Positions 31,980-41,465 are shown, counted from the stretch's first letter. The stretch: DNA of 64,000 bases from Candidatus Gaiellasilicea maunaloa (GCA_024330215.1 JANDLU010000004.1:1-64000), one strand, 5' to 3'. Numbers and translations: made by a program. The notes: generated by a model not told the origin, from the sequence alone.

Positions 31980-32243
31980 ATGCCGATCGAGAGTGCCGTC
32001 CCAACGCACGTCGAGCCCTCGCAGCTCGGAGCGCTCACCGACGACGAGCGCCGCGCGCTCACCTCTGCGGCTACGTGGTACTTCAAGCGCCATGCGCGCA
32101 TCATCGCCGACGAAGCGGATGACGGATCGGCATTCGCGGTCACGCGGCGCGAGCGCTACTTCGAGTTGCACGCGGCGCTCTGGAAGCTCGGGATTCGACT
32201 CGCTCTCCCGGACGAGCTCGCGGCGCACCGAATCGCCAGCTAG
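31980..32243 (+). CDS. small hypothetical protein (87 aa)
   Basis: An 87-residue ORF from ATG 31980, divergent from the broken nuclease-like gene. Two helical segments are likely (LTDDERRALTSAATWYFKRH and RYFELHAALWKLGIRLAL). The composition is protein-like, with several aromatic residues. Its stop overlaps the convergent small gene by 4 bp. No family recognised. Confidence 0.5.
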   Translation: MPIESAVPTHVEPSQLGALTDDERRALTSAATWYFKRHARIIADEADDGSAFAVTRRERYFELHAALWKLGIRLALPDELAAHRIAS

Positions 32244-32458
32244 AGCGAGAGCTGCTCCTTCGGCACGGCGAAGTACGTCTTCTGCATCAGGGTCCGGCCG
32301 AGCAACTCGAGCTCGCGCTCGGCATCCGCGAGCGCTGCGACAAGATGCGGCTCGGCGTCGTCGCGCCGAAGCTCCTTGATCGCCTTCTCGGCCCGCTTGC
32401 GCGCCTCGGACACGTAGAGCAGCGTTTTCTCGATCTCGGCGAAGTGAGCCTCGTTCAC
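32240..32458 (-). CDS. small helical protein (72 aa)
   Basis: A 72-residue, mostly helical protein from GTG 32458: EAHFAEIEKTLLYVSEARKR, then HLVAALADAERELELLGRTL, ending QKTYFAVPKEQLSL. It could form a two-helix coiled coil. The regular heptad-like pattern and the lack of low complexity argue that it is a real gene. The longer ORF in this frame runs antisense through the acyl-CoA dehydrogenase and is rejected. Divergent from that gene by 36 bp. Confidence 0.55.
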   Translation of the reverse strand: MNEAHFAEIEKTLLYVSEARKRAEKAIKELRRDDAEPHLVAALADAERELELLGRTLMQKTYFAVPKEQLSL

Positions 32459-32494
32459 GCCGATCGATCGTAGCCGGGTAGCATCCCGCCGCGC

Positions 32495-33628
32495 ATGGAC
32501 CTCGATCTGACACCCGAGCAGGAGCTCGTCCGCGACACCGTGCGCGAGTTCGCGCGCGACCGGGTCGCGCCCGTCGCGGAGGAGCTCGACCGGGAGTCGC
32601 GCTTCCCCTACGAGCTCGTCCGAGAGCTCGGCGAGCTCGGGCTGATGGGCTTGCCGATCCCGGAGGAGTACGGCGGTGCGGGCGGAGACACCGTCTCCTA
32701 CGCCCTCGCGATCGAGGAGCTGACGCGGATCGACTCGTCGGTCGCGATCACGGTGGCCGCGCACACCTCGCTCGGGACGATGCCGATCTTCCTCTTCGGC
32801 TCGGAGGAGCAGAAGCGCAAATGGCTCCCCGAGCTCGCCTCGGGCACAAAGCTCGCCGCATTCGGGCTCACGGAGGCGGGCGCAGGCTCGGATGCGGGCG
32901 CCACCCGCACGACCGCCGAGCTCCGGGACGGCAACTGGGTCGTCGACGGCTCGAAGATGTTCATCACGAACGCCGGCACGGACATCAGCGGCTGCGTCAC
33001 GATCACCGCCCGCACCGGCGAGGACGAGATCTCGAACCTGATCGTCTCGAACGGAACCGCCGGCTACGAGATCTCGGCCCCGTTGAAGAAGCTCGGCTGG
33101 AAGGCCTCGGACACGCGCGAGCTCTCCTTCCGCGACTGCGCCGTCCCCGAGGGCAACCTGCTCGGTCCGCGCGGCCAGGGGTTCCACCAGTTCCTCGAGA
33201 TCCTCGACGGGGGCCGGATCTCGGTCGCCGCGATGGGGGTCGGGCTCGCCCAGGGCGCCTACGACCTCGCGTTCGCCTACGCTCAGGAGCGCGAGCAGTT
33301 CGGGAAGAAGATCTCGCGCTTCCAGGCGGTTCAGTTCAGGCTCGCCGATTTGGCGACGGAGATCGAGGCGGGCCGCGCCTTGACGCTCAGGGCGGCCTGG
33401 CTGAAGGATCGGGGCCGGCCGTTCGCGCGCGAGGCGGCGATGGCGAAGCTCTACACCGGCGAGCTCTCGAATCGGGCCGCGAACTGGTCGCTCCAGATCC
33501 ACGGCGGCTACGGCTACATGGACGAGTACGCGATCTCACGCCTCTATCGCGACCAGAAGATCCTCGAGATCGGCGAGGGCACGAACGAGGTGCAGCGAAT
33601 GGTGATCGCGAAGCACCTGGGTCTGTGA
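32495..33628 (+). CDS. acyl-CoA dehydrogenase
   Basis: A 377-residue FAD-dependent acyl-CoA dehydrogenase. Seen: LMGLPIPEEYGGAGGD, the signature AFGLTEAGAGSDAG, FITNAGTD, EREQFGKKISRFQAVQF and LQIHGGYGYMDEY. The catalytic Glu361 is in IGEGTNEVQRMVIAKHLG, the position used by short- and medium-chain enzymes. Isovaleryl-CoA dehydrogenase uses a different Glu, so a branched-chain substrate is less certain despite the leucine-pathway genes elsewhere in the window. The last codons are duplicated just after the stop (33611-33644). Confidence 0.92.
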   Translation: MDLDLTPEQELVRDTVREFARDRVAPVAEELDRESRFPYELVRELGELGLMGLPIPEEYGGAGGDTVSYALAIEELTRIDSSVAITVAAHTSLGTMPIFLFGSEEQKRKWLPELASGTKLAAFGLTEAGAGSDAGATRTTAELRDGNWVVDGSKMFITNAGTDISGCVTITARTGEDEISNLIVSNGTAGYEISAPLKKLGWKASDTRELSFRDCAVPEGNLLGPRGQGFHQFLEILDGGRISVAAMGVGLAQGAYDLAFAYAQEREQFGKKISRFQAVQFRLADLATEIEAGRALTLRAAWLKDRGRPFAREAAMAKLYTGELSNRAANWSLQIHGGYGYMDEYAISRLYRDQKILEIGEGTNEVQRMVIAKHLGL

Positions 33629-33644
33629 AGCACCTGGGTCTGTA
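33611..33644 (+). repeat. 17-bp tandem duplication at the acyl-CoA dehydrogenase stop codon
   Basis: AAGCACCTGGGTCTGTG (33611-33627) is followed directly by a copy ending in A (33628-33644). The first copy ends the protein KHLGL and gives TGA; the second repeats KHLGL then TAG. It changes nothing in the protein but is a clear slippage scar. Confidence 0.95.
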
Positions 33645-33648
33645 GCGG

Positions 33649-34518
33649 TTACCCCTCGGCGAGCGCGTGGCGGAGCTTGCGGCGGGCGGCCTTCCGCTCC
33701 TTCATTGCCCGCGGATCCGGGATCGGCACCGCCGAGAGAAGCGCCTTCGTGTAGTCCTCCCGGGGAGCGGCGTAGAGCTCCTCCGCTGGGCCGATCTCGA
33801 TCAGCTTGCCCTTGTTCATGACCGCGATCCGATCGCTCATCGAGCGCACCACGGCGAGGTCGTGCGCGATGAAAAGATAGGTGAGCCCGAAGTCCTGCTG
33901 CAAGTCCTTGAGCAGGTTGAGGATCTGTGCTTGGATCGAGACGTCGAGGGCGGAGACCGGCTCGTCGCAGACGACCAGCTTCGGGGAGAGCGCGAGTGCA
34001 CGCGCGATCCCGATCCGCTGGCGCTGCCCGCCCGAGAACTCGTGCGGATAGCGGTTCGTGAAGCCGGGATCGAAACCGACGACGTCGAGCAGCTCGCGCA
34101 CGCGCAGGGTGCGATCCCGTCTCGAGCCGATCGAGTGGACGACGAGCGGCTCGGCGACGATGTCGCCCACCGTCATCCGGGGGTCGAGCGAGGCGTAGGG
34201 ATCCTGGAAGACGATCTGCATCTCCCGGCGCATCCTCCGCAGCTCCTCGCGGCCGAGCGTCGTCAGCTCCTCCCCCTGGAAGCGGATCGAGCCGGACGTC
34301 GGCTTCAGGAGCTGGAGCACGCAGTAGCCGGTCGTCGACTTCCCCGAGCCGGACTCGCCGACGAGCCCGAGCGTCTCGCCCTCGGCGATCTCGAAGCTGA
34401 CGTCGTCGACCGCCTTGACATGATCGACGGTTCGCTCGATCAGGATTCCCGACCGCACCGGGAAGTGCTTGAGCAGGTTCGAGACCTCGAGTAGCGGCGG
34501 CTTCGGACTCGCGCTCAC
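33649..34518 (-). CDS. oppF: oligopeptide ABC transporter ATP-binding protein (OppF type)
   Basis: A 289-residue ABC ATPase. Walker [11 protein letters not shown]-loop [13 protein letters not shown], signature [16 protein letters not shown], Walker [13 protein letters not shown] and H-loop FIAHDLAVV. The C-terminal [18 protein letters not shown] is typical of OppF/DppF, although it lacks the Cys-rich iron-sulfur-type tail seen in the paired OppD. Last gene of the opp operon, 175 bp after oppD. That gap holds hairpins (for example GCCTGG-CTCT-GCCAGGC) that may stop or stabilise part of the transcript. Confidence 0.92.
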   Translation of the reverse strand: MSASPKPPLLEVSNLLKHFPVRSGILIERTVDHVKAVDDVSFEIAEGETLGLVGESGSGKSTTGYCVLQLLKPTSGSIRFQGEELTTLGREELRRMRREMQIVFQDPYASLDPRMTVGDIVAEPLVVHSIGSRRDRTLRVRELLDVVGFDPGFTNRYPHEFSGGQRQRIGIARALALSPKLVVCDEPVSALDVSIQAQILNLLKDLQQDFGLTYLFIAHDLAVVRSMSDRIAVMNKGKLIEIGPAEELYAAPREDYTKALLSAVPIPDPRAMKERKAARRKLRHALAEG

Positions 34519-34693
34519 GCGCGCCCCTCGCCGGCACCGGCTCCCGCCTGGCAGAGCCAGGCTCCGCCGGCGCCTGACGCCGCTCGCAGCACCCGGCTCT
34601 CCGGGGCCGTACTAGGCGTACTGTCCCCTCCGGCCGGGCACTGCGAGCAACGCCCGAGGAACGCGCGAGCGTTCGAGGTTGACACAGGGCGTC

Positions 34694-35713
34694 TCACGCC
34701 TGCACCTTCTCCGGTTCCCTCGCTCCAGCCCGCTCGCACGCCGGGTGCGCCGTCCGCACCCAGTGATCCTTGCGGATCTCGCGAAGCTCGGGTATCACCG
34801 TCGCGCAGGAGTCATTCGCGTTCGCATAGGGACACCGCGGCGCGAAGCGGCAGGCCGGCGGCGGGTTCTTCAGATCCGGCGGGCGGCCCGGGATCGCGGT
34901 CAGGCGACCGGTGCGGATCCCCTCACCCTCGATCTGCGGCAGCGCCCCGAGCAGCGCCTCGGTGTACGGGTGCTCGGGCCGATCGAAGAGATCGTTCACC
35001 GACGCGTGCTCGACGATCTGGCCGCCGTACATGACGACGATGTCGTCGGCCGACTCGGCGACGACGCCCATATCGTGGGTGATCAGGATCATCGCCATCT
35101 CGTGTGCCTGCCGGAGATCGTCGAGGAGGTCGAGCACCGCGGCCTGGACGGTCACGTCGAGCGCCGTCGTCGGCTCGTCCGCGATCAGGAGCTTCGGGTC
35201 GCAGGAGAGCGCGATTGCAATCATCACGCGTTGACGCATCCCGCCCGAGAAGCGGTGCGGATAGTCGTCGAGCCGGTCTGCGGCGCGCGGGATCTGCACC
35301 TCCTCGAGCAGCTCGACTGCCTTCTTGCGGGCCTGCTGCTTCGGCACGTCGTAGTGGCGCCGGATCGTCTCGGTGATCTGCGTCCCGATCGTCAGCGTCG
35401 GATTCAGCGAGGTCATCGGATCCTGGAAGATCATCGCGATCTCGCGGCCGCGAACGTCCTCGAGCTGCTTCTCTGACAGCTTCGTCAGGTCGCGGCCCTC
35501 GAAGAGGACGTCGCCGCTCACGATCTCGGCGGGAGGCTTGGGGATCAGGCCCATGATCGAGAGCGCGGTCACCGACTTGCCGCTCCCGGACTCGCCGACG
35601 ATCCCGAGCGTCTTCCCCGGCTCGAGCGCGAAGCTGACCCCGTCGACCGCCCGCACGGTGCCTTCGCGGGTGAAGAAGTGCGTGGCCAGGTTGCGAACTT
35701 CCAGCAGCGCCAC
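34694..35713 (-). CDS. oppD: oligopeptide ABC transporter ATP-binding protein (OppD type)
   Basis: A 339-residue ABC ATPase. Walker [24 protein letters not shown], signature [16 protein letters not shown], Walker [14 protein letters not shown]-loop LITHDMGVV. The C-terminal oligopeptide_HPY region shows [20 protein letters not shown] and later Cys residues. Its GTG start overlaps the TAG of oppC by one base. Confidence 0.92.
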   Translation of the reverse strand: MALLEVRNLATHFFTREGTVRAVDGVSFALEPGKTLGIVGESGSGKSVTALSIMGLIPKPPAEIVSGDVLFEGRDLTKLSEKQLEDVRGREIAMIFQDPMTSLNPTLTIGTQITETIRRHYDVPKQQARKKAVELLEEVQIPRAADRLDDYPHRFSGGMRQRVMIAIALSCDPKLLIADEPTTALDVTVQAAVLDLLDDLRQAHEMAMILITHDMGVVAESADDIVVMYGGQIVEHASVNDLFDRPEHPYTEALLGALPQIEGEGIRTGRLTAIPGRPPDLKNPPPACRFAPRCPYANANDSCATVIPELREIRKDHWVRTAHPACERAGAREPEKVQA

Positions 35714-36645
35714 TAGCTCTCCTTCGTCCGCGGGTCGAGAGCGTCGCGCAGGCCGTCTGCGACGAAGTTCGCGCAGAGAACGAGGGTCGCGATCGCGATC
35801 GAGGGAACGATGATCGCCGTCGGATGGGTCCGGTAGACCGTGCGGCCCTCCTGCGCCATCGCGCCCCAGGAGGCGTCGGGCGGGCTGATCCCGAGCCCGA
35901 TGAAGGAGAGGAAGGCCTCACCGAGGATCACAGCGGGCAGCTCGAGGAAGATCGCGATGATCAGGACGCCGAGCGTGTTCGGGAGCAGGTGCCGTCCGAG
36001 GATCCGGTACCAGCGCGCGCCCACGGCCTTCGCGGCCCGGACGTAGTCGTTCTCCTTCAACGTGATCACCTGGCCGCGGACGATTCGCGCGGCGGTGAAC
36101 CAGCTCGCGATCGAGAGGGCGACCATCATCGTCCAGAGGTTCGTCTTGCCGATGATCGCGAGGGTGATGATCGCGAACGGCAGGTAGGGCAGCCCGTAGA
36201 GCGCGTCCAGGAAGCGCATCAGGCCGTTGTCGAGCCTGCCCCCGACGAAGCCCGAGATCGCTCCGTAGACGACGCCGATCGCGAGGATCGCGAGCGTCGC
36301 CCCGAAGCCGATCGCCATCGAGACGCGGCCGCCGAGCGCGGTGCGAGTGAAGAGATCGCGGCCGAACTTGTCGGTGCCGAACGGGTGCTCCCAGGTCGGG
36401 TTCTGGCTCGCCATCGCGAAGTCGACCGCGTTTGGATCGTGCGGCGAGAGGATCGGCGCGATCAGGCAGTAGAGGAGAACCAGCACGAAGATCGAACCGG
36501 CCACGACTGCGCCGCGATTGCGGATGTAGCGCCGCCAGGCGTCCCTCCACAGATTCGATTGCCGCAGCGGGGCACCCGAGGCCGGCGCGGCGCCGGGCTC
36601 GACGGCGATTCCCTCCTCACGGATGTCGGTGGGGTTCGCGACCAT
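35713..36645 (-). CDS. oppC: oligopeptide ABC transporter permease (OppC type)
   Basis: A 310-residue permease with the N-terminal OppC extension, a first membrane helix (GAVVAGSIFVLVLLYCLIAPIL), the periplasmic HPFGTDKFGRDLFTR and five further helices. The cytoplasmic EAA loop (ENDYVRAAKAVGARWYRILG and HLLPN) contacts the ATPases. The ATG at 36645 lies 5 bp after the oppB stop; the much longer ORF in this frame runs through oppB and is a shadow. Confidence 0.92.
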   Translation of the reverse strand: MVANPTDIREEGIAVEPGAAPASGAPLRQSNLWRDAWRRYIRNRGAVVAGSIFVLVLLYCLIAPILSPHDPNAVDFAMASQNPTWEHPFGTDKFGRDLFTRTALGGRVSMAIGFGATLAILAIGVVYGAISGFVGGRLDNGLMRFLDALYGLPYLPFAIITLAIIGKTNLWTMMVALSIASWFTAARIVRGQVITLKENDYVRAAKAVGARWYRILGRHLLPNTLGVLIIAIFLELPAVILGEAFLSFIGLGISPPDASWGAMAQEGRTVYRTHPTAIIVPSIAIATLVLCANFVADGLRDALDPRTKES

Positions 36646-36650
36646 CAGTG

Positions 36651-37586
36651 CTAGGTGCGCGCGTCCCGGGTGCGGGGATCCAGGATCCCGTACAGGATGT
36701 CGACCACGAGATTGGCTCCGATCACGATCACCGAGAGCAGCACGGTCAACCCCATCACGACGGAATAGTCGCGCGCGTTGACGGCGGTCACGAAGTACTG
36801 GCCGATCCCGGGCACGTTGAAGATCAGCTCGATGATGAACGAGCCCGTGATGATGAACCCGAGCAGCGGACCGGCAGCCGTGACGACGGGAATCAGCGAG
36901 TTGCGCAGGACGTGCAAACCGACGACCCGCCGATAGTGGAGGCCCTTGGCGCGCGCCGTCCGGACGTAGTCCTGCTGGAGGGTCTCGAGCATCGTGCCGC
37001 GGACGAGCCGGGCGAAGAGGGCCATCGGCCCGAGACCGAGGGCGATCGAGGGCAGGATCTTGTGCTCCCACGAGGACCAGCCGCTCGTCGGCAAGCCGGT
37101 CACGTCTCCCCACTGGAGCGCGAAGAAGTAGATCAGGAGGGTGGCCACGAGGAAGCTCGGGACGGCGTGGCCGACGTTCGAGAAGAACATGGCGCCGTAG
37201 TCGAGCGCGGTGTTGTGTCTGAGCGCCGCGATCATCCCGAGGGGGACCCCCGTGATGAGCGCAAACAGGAAGGCGTAGAGGCCGAGCTCGATCGAGACCG
37301 GGAAATGCTCCTCGACGATGTCGTTCACCGTCCGGCCGCGGAGCACGAGCGACGGGCCGAGGTCGTAGGTGGCGACGCCCTTCACGTAGTAGGCGTACTG
37401 GAGGTACCAGGGCTTGTCGAGGTTGAACTTGCGCTCGAGGTTCCGCTGGACGGCCTCGGGCACCGCGCGCTCCGACTTCCGAAATGGGTTGCCCTGGATC
37501 TGACGCATCATCGTGAACGTCAGCAGGATCACGAGGAGGATCACGGGGATCGTCCAGAAGAGCCGTCTGATGATGAAGGTCGTCAT
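36651..37586 (-). CDS. oppB: oligopeptide ABC transporter permease (OppB type)
   Basis: A 311-residue permease: N-terminal helix (FIIRRLFWTIPVILLVILLTF), the family loop FRKSERAVPEAVQRNLERKF, six membrane segments in total and the EAA loop QDYVRTARAKGLHYRRVVGL. The C-terminal DILYGILDPRTRDA is typical of OppB/DppB. Second gene of the operon, 100 bp after the binding-protein gene. Confidence 0.92.
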   Translation of the reverse strand: MTTFIIRRLFWTIPVILLVILLTFTMMRQIQGNPFRKSERAVPEAVQRNLERKFNLDKPWYLQYAYYVKGVATYDLGPSLVLRGRTVNDIVEEHFPVSIELGLYAFLFALITGVPLGMIAALRHNTALDYGAMFFSNVGHAVPSFLVATLLIYFFALQWGDVTGLPTSGWSSWEHKILPSIALGLGPMALFARLVRGTMLETLQQDYVRTARAKGLHYRRVVGLHVLRNSLIPVVTAAGPLLGFIITGSFIIELIFNVPGIGQYFVTAVNARDYSVVMGLTVLLSVIVIGANLVVDILYGILDPRTRDART

Positions 37587-37686
37587 CTGCTGAGTCTAGG
37601 TCGTGGTATCCCCGTGCGGAAGCGATTCCGAACGCGGACGGGGCGCGGATCGCGCCCCGTCCGTCGTCCGGGCGAGGTGGAGCCGT

Positions 37687-39366
37687 CTATTCGGTGACGG
37701 TCACCTGCGTGAGGTCGATCTGGTCGAGCAGGTTCACCTCGTAGGAGTCCTTGACCGACTCCTTCTCGAGCTGAACGTAGGTGTAGAAGTAGATCGGGAG
37801 GACCGGCATATCGCCGTTCTCGCCGAAGAGGATCTCTTCCGCCTGCCCGTACAGCTCGTAGCGGGCGTCGTTGTCCTCCGTCGCGCGAGCCTTCTCGATC
37901 AGCGCGTCGTACTCCTCGTTGCAGTAGTTCGTGCTGTTGTTGCCGGACTCGCACGTCCACAGCTCGAGGAAGTTGATCGCATCGACGAAGTCGCCGATCC
38001 AGCCGAGCCGGTAGACGTCGACGTCCTTGTTCGGGGGCGGCCCGAGGAACTCCAGGTACTGCTGGAACTCCTGCTGCTTGATCGTGCTCTCGATCCCGAG
38101 CTCCTGCCAGGCGGCCTGGATCGCAACCGCGATCTCACGGTGACCCGGTGAGTCGTTGATGTAGAGCGTGATGTCCGTCTTCGGGTTCGCCACCTCGTCC
38201 ATCAGAGCCTTCGCCTGCTCCATGTCGCCCTCGGCGGGCAGGAACGGGGACTCCGGGTTGATGGTGTCGTAGCCGGGCATGCCCTCGGGGGTGAAGCCCG
38301 TTGCCGGGAGCTGATCGGCCTGCGCGACGTTGTCGATGATCGACTGGCGCGGAATCGCGAGCGCCATCGCCCGACGCTGCTTCACGTCGGTGATCGTCTT
38401 CACGTTGACGCCGTAGTAGTAGGTGCCGAGACCGGCGTACTGGGCATATTCCGGAGTGTCCTTGAGGCGCGGGATCTCGTCCGGCGGCAGGCCGCTCGTG
38501 ACATCGATCTCGCCGGCCTCGAACGCCTGGACAGCCGTAGTGCCGTCCGAGATCATCCGACCGTTCACCTTCTCCAGGTTGACGCTGTCGGCGTCACGCC
38601 AGTCCGGGTTCTTCGTGATGTCGATCCGGGAGTTGTGCTGCCATGCCGTGAGCTCGAACGGCCCGTTGGTGACGATGTTCGCAGCCTCGGTCCACCTGTC
38701 GCCGAACTGGTCGACGGTCGGCTTGTGGACGGCGAGGAACGAGTGGTGTGCAGCCTGCTGGACGAACCAGGGCTGCGGCGAGGTCAGCTTGACCTCGAGG
38801 GTCTTGTCGTCGATGGCCTTGACGCCCATCTTGGCGCGAAGGGCCGCGCAATCGTCCTTCTTGGCGTCGCAGCCGTTGTAGTCCTGCGCGCCGACGATTC
38901 CGTAGAACTGGTACGCATAGTCGGCACCGAGCTCCGGAGAGACGGTGCGCTTCCACGAGTACTCGAAGTCCATCGCGGTGACCGGATCGCCGTTCGTCCA
39001 GGCGAGATCGTCGCGGAGCGTGAACGTGACGGTCTTGCCGTCCTCGCTCGTCTCGAAGCTCTCCGCAGCGCTCGGAACCGGGTTCAGATCGTCATCGAGC
39101 TTGACCAGCGGATCCATGATGTTGAGCAGGATGTTGGCCGAGGTGACGTCGCTCGCGAGACCAGGGTCGAGCGAGGGCGGCTCCGTTCCCCAGTTGACCG
39201 TAATCGTCTGGTCCGCAGCCTCGCCACCACCTTCTTCTGTTGTCGTGCCGCTCTCGGTGCCTGCCGCGTCGCCGCCGTCGTCGTCGCCCCCGCAACCGGC
39301 TCCAACCAAGGCGAGGCTCGCGACCATCATGGCCAGGAACAGCAACCAAGGGGTCTTGATCCTCAT
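37687..39366 (-). CDS. oppA: peptide ABC transporter substrate-binding lipoprotein (OppA family)
   Basis: A 559-residue extracellular binding protein of SBP family 5. The signal ends in a lipobox (LVGAGC, Cys25), followed by an acidic Gly/Asp/Glu/Thr-rich spacer, so it is a membrane-tethered lipoprotein. The mature part starts ITVNWGTEPPSLDPGLASDV and contains the family region RAMALAIPRQSI. Four Cys in two close pairs (NGCDAKKDDC and later WTCESGNNSTNYC) may form disulfides. Start at 39366, with a repeated GGAAGGAAGG ribosome site. First gene of the opp operon. Confidence 0.92.
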   Translation of the reverse strand: MRIKTPWLLFLAMMVASLALVGAGCGGDDDGGDAAGTESGTTTEEGGGEAADQTITVNWGTEPPSLDPGLASDVTSANILLNIMDPLVKLDDDLNPVPSAAESFETSEDGKTVTFTLRDDLAWTNGDPVTAMDFEYSWKRTVSPELGADYAYQFYGIVGAQDYNGCDAKKDDCAALRAKMGVKAIDDKTLEVKLTSPQPWFVQQAAHHSFLAVHKPTVDQFGDRWTEAANIVTNGPFELTAWQHNSRIDITKNPDWRDADSVNLEKVNGRMISDGTTAVQAFEAGEIDVTSGLPPDEIPRLKDTPEYAQYAGLGTYYYGVNVKTITDVKQRRAMALAIPRQSIIDNVAQADQLPATGFTPEGMPGYDTINPESPFLPAEGDMEQAKALMDEVANPKTDITLYINDSPGHREIAVAIQAAWQELGIESTIKQQEFQQYLEFLGPPPNKDVDVYRLGWIGDFVDAINFLELWTCESGNNSTNYCNEEYDALIEKARATEDNDARYELYGQAEEILFGENGDMPVLPIYFYTYVQLEKESVKDSYEVNLLDQIDLTQVTVTE

Positions 39367-39510
39367 GTAGTCGTCCTTCCTTCCTTCGCTTTTGTCTGCG
39401 CGTGCATACCCTGAAGGCACTCAATGGTTGTAGCCAGGTTTATCACTCCCAAACGCCGCGAACGGGCATGCTTACGTTGCCTTAATCGTGCCGCAACGAT
39501 TCGCCGGCCG

Positions 39511-39960
39511 GTGATTCTCGTCACGGCTGTCGCGATTCTCGTCCTGCCGGGAGCCGCCCTCGGTCACCTGAGCGTCCGGCCCGGCCTGCTCGAGTCCGGA
39601 CGGGAGCAGACGCTGGAGATCGAGCTTCCGGAGCTCCGTCTCGGCCGCCGGCCGTCGGCTCTCGTCGTGTCGGGCCCGGGAGTGCGAATGCTCGCCCGCA
39701 ACCTCACCGGACGCCGTGGCGAGGAGTCGCGCTGGCGCGTTCGCGTGGACGTCCAGACCGAGCCCGGACCGGTAGTGCTCCTGCTGCGGGCCGAGTTCAC
39801 GGACGGCCGCTCGGTCACGCTTCGCCAGGCCATGACGGTGCTCCCTGCGAGCGACCCGCCGGCATCGTCCCGACCCGGCCTGGTCGCGGGCATCGGCGTC
39901 CTCGGCCTCCTGACCGGCGGCGCAGCTCTCGTGCTCCTCCGTCGTGCGCGCTTCGAGTAG
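39511..39960 (+). CDS. exported protein with N-terminal signal and C-terminal membrane helix
   Basis: A 149-residue protein from GTG 39511; an ATG at 39424 would add 29 basic residues ahead of the signal and looks less likely. The signal is VILVTAVAILVLPGAALG. The mature part begins HLSVRPGLLESGREQTLEIE and is beta-rich, like a small copper-resistance or Ig-type domain with an N-terminal His. One membrane helix (GLVAGIGVLGLLTGGAALVLL) and RRARFE end it. The combination of mature N-terminal His and C-terminal anchor resembles YcnI/CopC-like proteins, but the match is weak. Confidence 0.65.
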   Translation: MILVTAVAILVLPGAALGHLSVRPGLLESGREQTLEIELPELRLGRRPSALVVSGPGVRMLARNLTGRRGEESRWRVRVDVQTEPGPVVLLLRAEFTDGRSVTLRQAMTVLPASDPPASSRPGLVAGIGVLGLLTGGAALVLLRRARFE

Positions 39961-39991
39961 GAGGCTCGAAACCGTGCTAGCGTCAGGAACC

Positions 39992-41326
39992 GTGCTCTTC
40001 CAGCAGTTCCTGGACGACGATCTCGGCTGTGCGTCGTACCTGATCGGCGACCAGGATGCGGGCGTTGCGACGGTCGTCGACCCGCCATTCGCGATCGAGC
40101 CGCTCCTCGGCGCCGCCGAGCGGCACGACGTGCGCATCGTGCGCTCGCTCCTGACGCACAACCATGCCGACCACCTCTCCGGTCACGGTCGGCTCGCGCT
40201 CGAGCACGGCGTGCCGGTCTCGATCCACTCTGCCGCCGAGGCTGCGTACGCGCACGATCGCCTCGAGGACGGACAGGAGGTCACGGTCGGGGAGGTCGTC
40301 CTGCGCGCGGTCCACACCCCGGGGCACCGACCCGAGCACCTCTGTCTCGTCGTTCTCGATCGCTCCCGGGGCGACGAGCCGTGGCTCGTCCTGACCGGCG
40401 ACTCCCTCTTCGTCGGCGATGCAGCCCGCCCCGATCTCGCGGTCGGAGCGAAGGAGGGTGCCGAGGACCTCTTCCGCTCGTTGCGGCGGCTGCTCGAGCT
40501 CGCCGACGGCGTCGAGGTCTTCCCCGGGCACGTCGCGGGCTCGCTCTGCGGCAAGGGAATGAGCTCGAAAGCATCGTCCACGATCGGCTACGAGCGACTC
40601 TTCAACCCGGCGCTGCTGATCGAGAACGAGCTCGAGTTCGTCACCGATGCGGCGGGTATCGGTGCTCCGAAGCCGCCGAACATGAGCCGGATCGTCGAGT
40701 TGAATCGCGGTCCCTTCGTTGCTGCGGCAGCGCCGCTGACGGAGCTGCCCGCACCCGGCGAGGCGACGGTGCTCGACGTGCGGCCGGTCCGGGACTACCT
40801 GACCGGGCACCGCCCCGGGGCATTGAGCGTTCCGGTCTCCGGGAGCTCGTTCGCGACGAAAGCCGCGTTCGTGCTCGACCCGGACCGGCCGATCGTCGTC
40901 CAGGCGGCGAGCGCTGCCGAGGCGGAACACGCGATCCGTGGCCTCCGATCGGTCGGCTTCCTCGAGCTCGAGGGCTACGTGCTCGGCGGTGACGGCGAGC
41001 GGATCGAGCCCGTCGAGCTGGGCGAGCTGGAAGCACTCCTCGAGGACGGCGCAGAGCTGATCGACGTGCGAGAGCGAGACGAGCGCGACAATGGCTACAT
41101 CGCCGGCAGCCGCAACGTCCCCTACCGGCTACTGCCGGTCTGCGGCGCCGACGTGCCCACCGATCGGCCGGTCGTCACGATCTGCGAATCGGGAGCCAGA
41201 GCGGGCATCGCCGCGTCGATCCTGGCTGCGCAGGGGATCGACGCCCGACCCGTGCTCGACGGCGGTGTCTCGGACTGGGCGGCCCGCGGCGGCCGCACCG
41301 TCGAGTTCCGTCGCTGCGGGAACTAG
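39992..41326 (+). CDS. MBL-fold hydrolase with two rhodanese domains (persulfide dioxygenase-like)
   Basis: A 444-residue protein. The N-terminal metallo-beta-lactamase domain has THNHADH (55-61), the His in VHTPGHRPEH, GDSLFVGDAARPDL and FPGHVAGSLCG, as in ETHE1/persulfide dioxygenases. Two rhodanese domains follow. The first lacks the catalytic Cys: the loop reads VVQAASAAEAEHA. The second is complete, with active Cys398 in TICESGARAG. A role in sulfide or glutathione-persulfide oxidation is likely. The GTG at 39992 was chosen for its AGGA ribosome site. A strong hairpin follows the stop. Confidence 0.88.
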   Translation: MLFQQFLDDDLGCASYLIGDQDAGVATVVDPPFAIEPLLGAAERHDVRIVRSLLTHNHADHLSGHGRLALEHGVPVSIHSAAEAAYAHDRLEDGQEVTVGEVVLRAVHTPGHRPEHLCLVVLDRSRGDEPWLVLTGDSLFVGDAARPDLAVGAKEGAEDLFRSLRRLLELADGVEVFPGHVAGSLCGKGMSSKASSTIGYERLFNPALLIENELEFVTDAAGIGAPKPPNMSRIVELNRGPFVAAAAPLTELPAPGEATVLDVRPVRDYLTGHRPGALSVPVSGSSFATKAAFVLDPDRPIVVQAASAAEAEHAIRGLRSVGFLELEGYVLGGDGERIEPVELGELEALLEDGAELIDVRERDERDNGYIAGSRNVPYRLLPVCGADVPTDRPVVTICESGARAGIAASILAAQGIDARPVLDGGVSDWAARGGRTVEFRRCGN

Positions 41327-41357
41327 GCCGAGCTTCCCTGACGGGAACCTCGGCCTA
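41324..41357 (+). terminator. hairpin terminator after the MBL/rhodanese gene
   Basis: TAGGCCGAG-C-TTCCC-TGAC-GGGAA-C-CTCGGCCTA: a 14-bp stem with one C:C mismatch, a 4-nt loop, and one arm that includes the TAG stop. No T tract follows. Confidence 0.7.
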
Positions 41358-41383
41358 GGCAAAGGCGCCGCGCCGACAAAGGC

Positions 41384-41406
41384 GCTTGTGTTCATTGCAC
41401 ACAAGC
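41384..41406. repeat. 23-bp palindromic element, copy 1
   Basis: GCTTGTG-TTCATTGCA-CACAAGC in the gap between the MBL/rhodanese gene and the 109-aa gene. Same length and arms as the copies at 41765, 47906 and 48538. Confidence 0.85.
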
Positions 41407-41465
41407 TTCTCTTTCTTGACGATCTCGTGAAGCTCCCGTGACAGGTCTTCGGGCACGCTGGGCGC

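Noticed and set aside
34519-34693. Small gene between oppD and oppF
   Set aside because: The ORF here is Arg/Gly-rich with no ribosome site; hairpins explain the sequence better.
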